Below are positions 58,943 through 64,000 of a stretch of 64,000 bases of DNA, piece by piece (the first letter of the stretch is position 1; each line of letters opens with the position of its first letter). The stretch spans positions 3,059,501-3,123,500 of the forward strand of contig CP060499.1 in NCBI GenBank assembly GCA_024760525.1. The letters run 5' to 3'. Below the pieces are notes generated by a model. That model was not told the DNA's origin, did not search any database, and saw only the letters and a list, made by a program, of their open reading frames with translations. Source of the DNA: Nitrospira sp. Its GTDB lineage: Bacteria; Nitrospirota; Nitrospiria; Nitrospirales; Nitrospiraceae. The position numbers and the translations under genes are program-made.

Positions 58943-59465
58943 AGAAGGCTCCTATCGGCTGTTTCCGGAAGGGCAAGTCTACTGCAAAGTCTCATAGGTA
59001 TCCAGCGCCTGTATTTGGTAGGGTCAGAGTATTCAAACTGATCCTCCCGCAAGACCGCAGCAAGTGAAGAGGCGAAGGCGTATCCTTTCTCACACAGCGC
59101 CACCCCGAGCTGCCAGCGCAGCTCTCTCCCGATTAGTACGCTGAGCCTCTGAGCGACGCGAGAACGCAGCGGGAGGCCAGTTTCAACATCCTGGCTGCGG
59201 GGCTGGCCCCGCATGGGATGCTGGATATCGCGTCCCCGCATGCTTCGACTGACTAGTCCATCTTCGTAACCCCTGAACTTTCCTCACAACTTTCTGAACT
59301 TTCCCGCGTTTTCGCATCGGCATTCCGGTTGCTCAAGCAATCCTCAGTCAGCGCACAGCAAGACAAGTGAAAGGAGGTGGTTCGGGGAAGGCCGGAGACG
59401 GGTTTCGGGTTGTGAATGATTGAATGTTGAGTTGCTCGCTTAATCAATAAAGGAGGATTGCCATC
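58943..59465. other. Intergenic region between the SIR2 operon and the sortase cassette
   Basis: No gene is called in these 523 bases. Around 59140-59210 is a GC-rich stretch with inverted structure (GCGGGGCTGGCCCCGC) and a core TTTCAACATCCTGG similar to the hairpin at 53059-53087. The last 25 bases hold a strong ribosome-binding site (AAAGGAGG) for the following gene. A minus-strand frame at 58885-59241 has no start signal. Confidence 0.45.
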
Positions 59466-60284
59466 ATGCCACAGGGTTCAGCACAGGTTTCGTCAGGAAC
59501 TATCGCTCCCGCGGTGAAGGGACCGGAGAGAGACACGAAAGAGTTCACGATCCTGACCGCACTGATTCTTATCGTGAGTGGACTGCTCGCCGCTGCGTGG
59601 TACTACAGCCAGTCGAGTGACCAGGTGACGGTATCTCCCGCCACGGGAGCGATTGGGAATGCCAATGTGCCGGATCTTCTCAAACAAGCTGCGGTTTCGA
59701 ATCAGGCGGGAATCTTGACCACACACTCTGCCCAGGGCGTGATCCCTGCGGCAGCGATATCGGACATTATCCATACCGATATCTACTTCGAAGTCGGCCG
59801 CAAGGGGCTGACCGATGAAGGGAAGGCGCAGTTGTCGTCTCAGGCAGACATGCTGAAGCGGAACGAGGACTATGGCGTGTTGATTCAGGGTTATACCGAT
59901 CAACAGGGGTCGGCAAGCTACAACAAGCAGTTGGGCATGAAGCGAGCCGAAACGGTCAAGGCGGAACTGGTCAATGCCGGAATTGCCGAGCACCGGATCA
60001 AGGCAGTGAGCTTGGGCGAAGAAGGCGTGCTCTGCATCGATACCAGCGACACCTGCCGGCACATGAATCGGCGAGTGCACTTGGAAGTGCGGAAGGTCGG
60101 CCAGGAGCACATGGCACTACCAGCCGTGGCTGACACTCTCGCGGTTGAGACGACTCAAAGCGCAATCGAATCGAATCAGAACACCGACGATACCGGTTCA
60201 TCGACCGACGGCTTGGTGCCTTCCACCAACGCCTCGGATGAGAACGGCGTCACACCGCTGGACGAAACCGCCGGCGGGAGCTGA
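59466..60284 (+). CDS. pdsO: PdsO-like OmpA family protein of a dedicated sortase system
   Basis: The 272-aa protein has a cytoplasmic N-terminus, one transmembrane helix (28-47, FTILTALILIVSGLLAAAWY) and an OmpA C-terminal peptidoglycan-binding domain (about 100-205) with DIYFEVGRKGLTDEGKAQLS, GYTDQQGSASYNKQLGMKRA and RHMNRRVHLEV. An acidic Ser/Thr-rich tail follows. OmpA-type proteins of this build are encoded beside class GN sortases and are named PdsO. It precedes the sortase substrate gene. Confidence 0.85.
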   Translation: MPQGSAQVSSGTIAPAVKGPERDTKEFTILTALILIVSGLLAAAWYYSQSSDQVTVSPATGAIGNANVPDLLKQAAVSNQAGILTTHSAQGVIPAAAISDIIHTDIYFEVGRKGLTDEGKAQLSSQADMLKRNEDYGVLIQGYTDQQGSASYNKQLGMKRAETVKAELVNAGIAEHRIKAVSLGEEGVLCIDTSDTCRHMNRRVHLEVRKVGQEHMALPAVADTLAVETTQSAIESNQNTDDTGSSTDGLVPSTNASDENGVTPLDETAGGS

Positions 60285-60375
60285 CCACGCGCAGGGATTG
60301 CCCCTGGGAAGCTCGTCCTTCCCGGGGGCGCCTCTGCGATTCACCTTCACCACCACCCCAACTCGCGAGGCTATC

Positions 60376-62496
60376 ATGCTGCATCGCTCGTTCCTGGCAC
60401 GGCCGCGCCGTGTCGTTCACCTGGCAACGTCCTTCGTACTGTGCGCCGCACTGCTCATTTTTTGTTTCGATACTCCCTCACCCGCCGAACCGGCTGAACC
60501 CGAATCGCTCAGCACCGGCATCGTGCCGACGATGGGGCTTCATGACGTGAAGGAAGGCACGCTCCTGTTCAAGACCAATCAGCAGGGCCGCTACCGGCCG
60601 GCTCCGCTTCTGAAAACAGACGTACAGATCGCCGTGACCGGCATGATCGCCCGCGCGACCGTGCGGCAAGAGTTCACGAACCCCAACAAGAAGAAAGGCG
60701 ACTGGCTCGAAGGCATCTATGTGTTCCCGCTCCCGGAAACCGCCGCGGTCGACCATCTCCGCATGAAGATCGGTGAGCGCATCGTCGAGGGCCAGATCAA
60801 GGAACGGGCCGAGGCGAAGAAAACCTATGAGCAGGCGAAGTACGAAGGCAAGCGGACAAGCCTGGTCGAGCAGGAGCGGCCCAACGTCTTCACGACCTCG
60901 GTCGCCAACATCGCACCAGGCGAGCGCATCATCGTCGAGATCGAGTATCAGGAAACCGTCCGGTACGACAACGGACAGTTTCAACTCCGCTTTCCCATGG
61001 CCGTCGGCCAACGGTATATCCCCGGCACACCGGTGATCATCGAAGGCCAAGAACCGGAAGGCACGGGCATGGCTCTCGACACCGATCGCGTCCCGGATAG
61101 CTCGCGCATCACGCCTCCGGTTCACTCACCTGGTCAAGGGTCCATCAACCCTTTGAGCCTCGCCCTCGTTCTCAACCCGGGATTCCCGGTCGCCAAGGTG
61201 GAATCGCCCTACCACCCGATCATCGTGATCCCGGATCCTGACGGTGGATTTCAGATCAGCTTGAAGGAGGAAGCGGTGCCGGCAGATAAGGATTTCCAGC
61301 TTATTTGGCATCCCGCCCCTCACGCAGCTCCCTTGGCGACGATCTTCACCGAACAGAAGCATGGAGAAACCTACGCCATGCTCATGATTGCCCCGCCGAC
61401 TCAGCCGGACGAGAAGGCCGTACGCGTGCCGCGTGACCTCATCTTCGTGATCGACACGTCCGGGTCGATGGCAGGCCCGTCCATCCAACAGGCCAAAGCT
61501 TCGGTGACGGCGGCACTGACAGGGCTCACCACGCAGGACCGCTTCAATGTGATCCAATTCAACAATACAGTCCGCTCCCTGTTCCCTACGCTCGAACCCG
61601 TGACGGCAGCCAGTATAAGAAAGGCTGTCCGATACACCGAGCAGATGTCGGCGGATGGAGGGACCGAAATTCTTCCCGCGCTGAGGCAGGCCTTGAAGAA
61701 TCCGCAAGATTCGTCTCGAATTCAACAGATCGTGTTGCTGACCGACGGACAGGTCGGCAATGAAGAAGAGCTGTTCGAGATGCTGCACTACAAGCTCGGC
61801 ACCAGGCGACTGTTTACGATCGGCATCGGTTCGACGCCGAACAGCTACCTCATGCGCAAGACAGCGGAGGTCGGCCGGGGAACATTTACCCATATCGGCA
61901 ATATCGAAGAGGTCAAGGACCGGCTCGATGCGCTGTTCAACAAGTTGGAGCGGCCTGTTCTCCATGACATTACCTTCGATCCCACCGGCTGGCCGGGCAT
62001 GGAACAGTACCCCTCACAGATCGCCGATCTGTATGCGGGTGAACCGATCGTGCTCGCGATGAAGACGCGTTCACTCCCACCACACGCGACGCTGAAGGGA
62101 CTCGCTGGCCATCGCCCCTGGACCCTGCCGGTCTCATTCAAACAGGCGGCTTCACAGGGAGGTCTTTCCGTCTTTTGGGCCAGACAGAAGATCTCCGCGC
62201 TGATGGATGAGACATACAAAGGCGGAGTCGAGGAGGCAATCAAGAGCGCCGTGATCGATGTCGCAGTGGCTCATCACCTGGTCAGCAAATACACGAGCCT
62301 GGTTGCCGTAGATGTCACGCCCGCCAGGCCGACGGATCACTCAAGTACTGAACAGGCTCCGGCCGCTGTTCAAGATCAAGCTTCAATCGCCGCACTGCCG
62401 AAGACCGCCACAATCGGGCAGTTGCAGATCCTGTTCGGGCTGGCGTCGCTGACGATCGCAGGATTGGCATGGCGCCATCGAAAATGGACGGTATGA
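60376..62496 (+). CDS. VIT/VWA-domain sortase substrate
   Basis: The 706-aa protein has a signal peptide, a VIT domain (about 45-180; TGMIARATVRQEFTNPNKKK and WLEGIYVFPLPETAAVDHLR), and a von Willebrand A domain (about 355-530) with the metal site DLIFVIDTSGSMAG and later IVLLTDGQVGNEEELFEML. It ends LPKTATIGQLQ, a hydrophobic helix and RHRKWTV: a sorting signal for the sortase encoded next. This is the 'marine sortase target' architecture. ATG 60376 is chosen because the longer upstream frame overlaps pdsO. Confidence 0.9.
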   Translation: MLHRSFLARPRRVVHLATSFVLCAALLIFCFDTPSPAEPAEPESLSTGIVPTMGLHDVKEGTLLFKTNQQGRYRPAPLLKTDVQIAVTGMIARATVRQEFTNPNKKKGDWLEGIYVFPLPETAAVDHLRMKIGERIVEGQIKERAEAKKTYEQAKYEGKRTSLVEQERPNVFTTSVANIAPGERIIVEIEYQETVRYDNGQFQLRFPMAVGQRYIPGTPVIIEGQEPEGTGMALDTDRVPDSSRITPPVHSPGQGSINPLSLALVLNPGFPVAKVESPYHPIIVIPDPDGGFQISLKEEAVPADKDFQLIWHPAPHAAPLATIFTEQKHGETYAMLMIAPPTQPDEKAVRVPRDLIFVIDTSGSMAGPSIQQAKASVTAALTGLTTQDRFNVIQFNNTVRSLFPTLEPVTAASIRKAVRYTEQMSADGGTEILPALRQALKNPQDSSRIQQIVLLTDGQVGNEEELFEMLHYKLGTRRLFTIGIGSTPNSYLMRKTAEVGRGTFTHIGNIEEVKDRLDALFNKLERPVLHDITFDPTGWPGMEQYPSQIADLYAGEPIVLAMKTRSLPPHATLKGLAGHRPWTLPVSFKQAASQGGLSVFWARQKISALMDETYKGGVEEAIKSAVIDVAVAHHLVSKYTSLVAVDVTPARPTDHSSTEQAPAAVQDQASIAALPKTATIGQLQILFGLASLTIAGLAWRHRKWTV

Positions 62497-63095
62497 ATCG
62501 GAGCCGAATCATTCGACCGGCTCACGGCGCGCTGGTCGCATGCGTCCTCGCGATCGGGCTCTGGCAAGTCGGAGAAGGATCGTCGATCTATGTGAAGGCC
62601 GAGCTCGCGCAGTATCTCCTGCAGCGAGCTTGGTCTCGCACCCTGGCCGGTGAAACGGAGGTGAAACCTTGGCCCTGGGCCGACACTTGGCCCATTGCCA
62701 GATTAGTCATCCCGCGGTTGGGAGTTGATCAGATTGTGTTGGAAGGCGCCTACGGGCGGACTCTGGCATTCGGGCCAGGCCATGTGGAATCCAGTGCGTT
62801 GCCCGGCTCCTCCGGCACCACGATTCTCACGGCCCACCGCGACACGCACTTCAAGTTCTTGAAACGCCTGCGGCCGCACGATGAGATCATGATCGAAACC
62901 ATAAAGGGAAAGCGGCGGCGCTACAGGGTCTTGGAAAGTCGCATTGTGGATTCACGATCCGGAACCATTGCACTCGATCACCCACAGACCAGACTCGTCC
63001 TCGTCACCTGCTATCCATTCGATTCGATGATAGTTGGTGGGCCGTTGAGATACGTAGTGACTGCGGAGCGTGCGGCAATAGGAACGGGAGGCTAG
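62493..63095 (+). CDS. Class GN sortase
   Basis: The 200-aa transpeptidase has a signal anchor (GALVACVLAIGLWQVGEGSS) and the catalytic triad His115 (LTAHRDTHF), Cys173 (VLVTCYPFD) and Arg186 (GPLRYVV). It should cleave the LPKTA motif of the substrate encoded immediately upstream. The ATGA overlap at 62493 couples their translation. Class GN sortases are the group found in Gram-negative bacteria with a single dedicated target. Confidence 0.93.
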   Translation: MNRSRIIRPAHGALVACVLAIGLWQVGEGSSIYVKAELAQYLLQRAWSRTLAGETEVKPWPWADTWPIARLVIPRLGVDQIVLEGAYGRTLAFGPGHVESSALPGSSGTTILTAHRDTHFKFLKRLRPHDEIMIETIKGKRRRYRVLESRIVDSRSGTIALDHPQTRLVLVTCYPFDSMIVGGPLRYVVTAERAAIGTGG

Positions 63096-63583
63096 TTCCG
63101 ACCGGTCGTCTTCGCCGACTTCCATTTCCATGGCGGGACAGGATTCGGCTCGGACCATAGGCCCTTAGCGGAGGCTCTGGCCAACTCTTCCATGTCTTTC
63201 AGGGTCTGATCGCCGGATTTTCCTTGCTGTGCCCAGGCGAGTCCCTCTTTCACCAACTCATGGGCGACATGCCTGCCGTCTTCAAGCAGAATGTCTGCCG
63301 TGATCCGACCCTGCCGGTCACGCTTCAGATCCCGCACCACCACGTCACGGTTGGCGACATAGACGGTCGTCGCATGTTTGGCCTGTTTCCCGTACGGTTG
63401 TTTCATCTCAGGACAATCAATGTCTCGGAGGTAAATCGTTTCCTTCCGACCCTGATGATGGATCGTGAGACGATCTCCTTCGTGGACGATGAGGACTCGC
63501 GCAATGAAATCTGCCTGGGCAATCGCCGGGGAGGTCATGCTCAAGGCGAGCACCAGGTATGTGAAAAGGCGACGCTTCATCAT
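63092..63583 (-). CDS. Thermonuclease-like exported protein
   Basis: The protein (163 aa) has a signal peptide (LFTYLVLALSMTSPAIAQA) and a staphylococcal-nuclease (SNc) fold: FIARVLIVHEGDRLTIHHQG, IYLRDIDCPEMKQPYGKQAK (with the R and E of the active site), and DLKRDRQGRI with a second Arg. It would cut nucleic acid in the periplasm or outside. The start is ATG 63583 or 63580. It converges with the sortase gene (four-base overlap). Confidence 0.85.
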   Translation of the reverse strand: MMKRRLFTYLVLALSMTSPAIAQADFIARVLIVHEGDRLTIHHQGRKETIYLRDIDCPEMKQPYGKQAKHATTVYVANRDVVVRDLKRDRQGRITADILLEDGRHVAHELVKEGLAWAQQGKSGDQTLKDMEELARASAKGLWSEPNPVPPWKWKSAKTTGRN

Positions 63584-63957
63584 GATGTCGTATGCTACCG
63601 TCAGCGGCACATTCAGCCAATCATTTCTCGATTATTAGACACGACGACGTTCACCGAGGATAGATAGGCGGGTCTTGCGAGGTGCGTCAGAGCCTGATGA
63701 TGCTCTACCGAACGGGATCTATTCCAAACCCTCAGTGTAGCTATTCGCATACGCACCTGATAGGATGCTGGTGTCTCATTGCGGAGGGCCTCGCATGAAA
63801 CAAGAATCTCAATGGCCTGTCACCGATGTTGTTCCTGCCGAGAATCTGATTGGAAGCCTGACCTGAGCCGTTCATCCAGTACGTCTTTGGCCCTCTCCTT
63901 CCCCTCCGAAGTTCCTCTCGCGTCATGGACGATGTCATTTTAGAAGGAGGAACCCCC
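63584..63957. other. Intergenic region before the RRM gene
   Basis: No supported gene in these 374 bases. A 23-codon frame at 63795-63866 is preceded by GGAGG but is too short to judge. The last bases carry AAGGAGGA, the ribosome-binding site of the next gene. Confidence 0.35.
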
Positions 63958-64000
63958 ATGGGTTCAAAACTGTATGTCGGCGGGTTGCCATACTCGGCAA
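63958..64000 (+). CDS. RRM-domain RNA-binding protein (partial, 5' end only)
   Basis: The visible codons read MGSKLYVGGLPYSA, the RNP2 block (LYVGGLPY) at the start of small glycine-rich RRM proteins common in cyanobacteria and Nitrospirota, which bind RNA and often respond to cold. AAGGAGGA lies six bases upstream of the ATG. The rest of the gene is beyond the window. Confidence 0.8.
   Translation, partial: MGSKLYVGGLPYSA

Noticed and set aside
58885..59241. Minus-strand frame just upstream of the SIR2 gene as a possible third gene of the operon
   Set aside because: It overlaps the SIR2 start, has no ribosome-binding site, and covers a GC-rich repeat-like stretch. No domain is seen.
63741..63959. 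Minus-strand frame near the right edge
   Set aside because: It runs antisense through the RRM gene's ribosome-binding site and has no recognisable content.
1..64000. CRISPR array or rRNA operon
   Set aside because: No regularly spaced repeats, Cas genes or rRNA sequence were seen on either strand.

Overview
The window looks like a chromosome segment of a Nitrospira-type bacterium (phylum Nitrospirota). Three things point there: a complete Pup-type proteasome locus whose modifier is a UBact-like protein, a five-subunit 2-oxoacid:ferredoxin oxidoreductase of the kind used in the reductive TCA cycle, and a GC-rich housekeeping backbone (dnaG-rpoD, rho-rpmE, prfA-prmC-murA-his). The assignment rests on gene content read by eye, not on a phylogeny.

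Layout. 0-2.4 kb: an M48 metalloprotease lipoprotein (cut by the window edge), RNase HIII, a zinc-ribbon coiled-coil protein and a CAT-anticodon tRNA. 2.5-6.2 kb: the dnaG-rpoD pair. 6.3-20.2 kb, all on the minus strand: rho, rpmE, terminator, prfA, prmC, murA, hisG, hisD, hisB, an accessory island, hisH, a lipoprotein gene, hisA, hisF, hisIE and a HIT protein. The island (about 10.4-12.7 kb) splits the his genes. It holds a BrnT/BrnA toxin-antitoxin pair flanked by two copies of the 3' end of hisB, a phosphoribosyltransferase gene broken by an in-frame TAG, and the decayed remains of a HepT/MntA (HEPN/MNT) pair. 20.6-27.3 kb, plus strand: DUF2203, YciI, a TPR protein, then the oxidoreductase operon behind a near-consensus sigma-70 promoter and ahead of a strong terminator. 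27.4-29.3 kb: tRNA-Asn, a YheT-like hydrolase and a small membrane protein.

29.4-36.1 kb is the bacterial proteasome locus, read leftward: Mpa/ARC ATPase, Dop, UBact, PrcB, PrcA, PafA, in the same order as in mycobacteria. It is followed upstream by HtrA-like protease, YjbQ and HD-domain genes that overlap one another. 38.7-43.7 kb: a secreted SHOCT-like protein, a second HIT protein, a TPR/Sel1 protein and a membrane-bound CHASE2/sigma-54 activator. 43.8-55.7 kb is a patchwork of small exported or unknown proteins with a TIR-domain protein, an ICMT-like methyltransferase, a ferredoxin and an acidic protein with internal repeats. Short palindromic intergenic repeats lie within this stretch.

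55.8-58.9 kb is visibly richer in A+T and encodes two overlapping genes: a SIR2-like protein and a large P-loop ATPase with TPR-like repeats and a C-terminal cold-shock-like domain. This pair has the build of an anti-phage NAD-depletion system and is the best candidate here for an undescribed system. 59.5-63.1 kb is a dedicated sortase cassette: PdsO-like OmpA protein, VIT/VWA sortase substrate and class GN sortase. The window ends with a thermonuclease-like protein and the first codons of an RRM RNA-binding protein.
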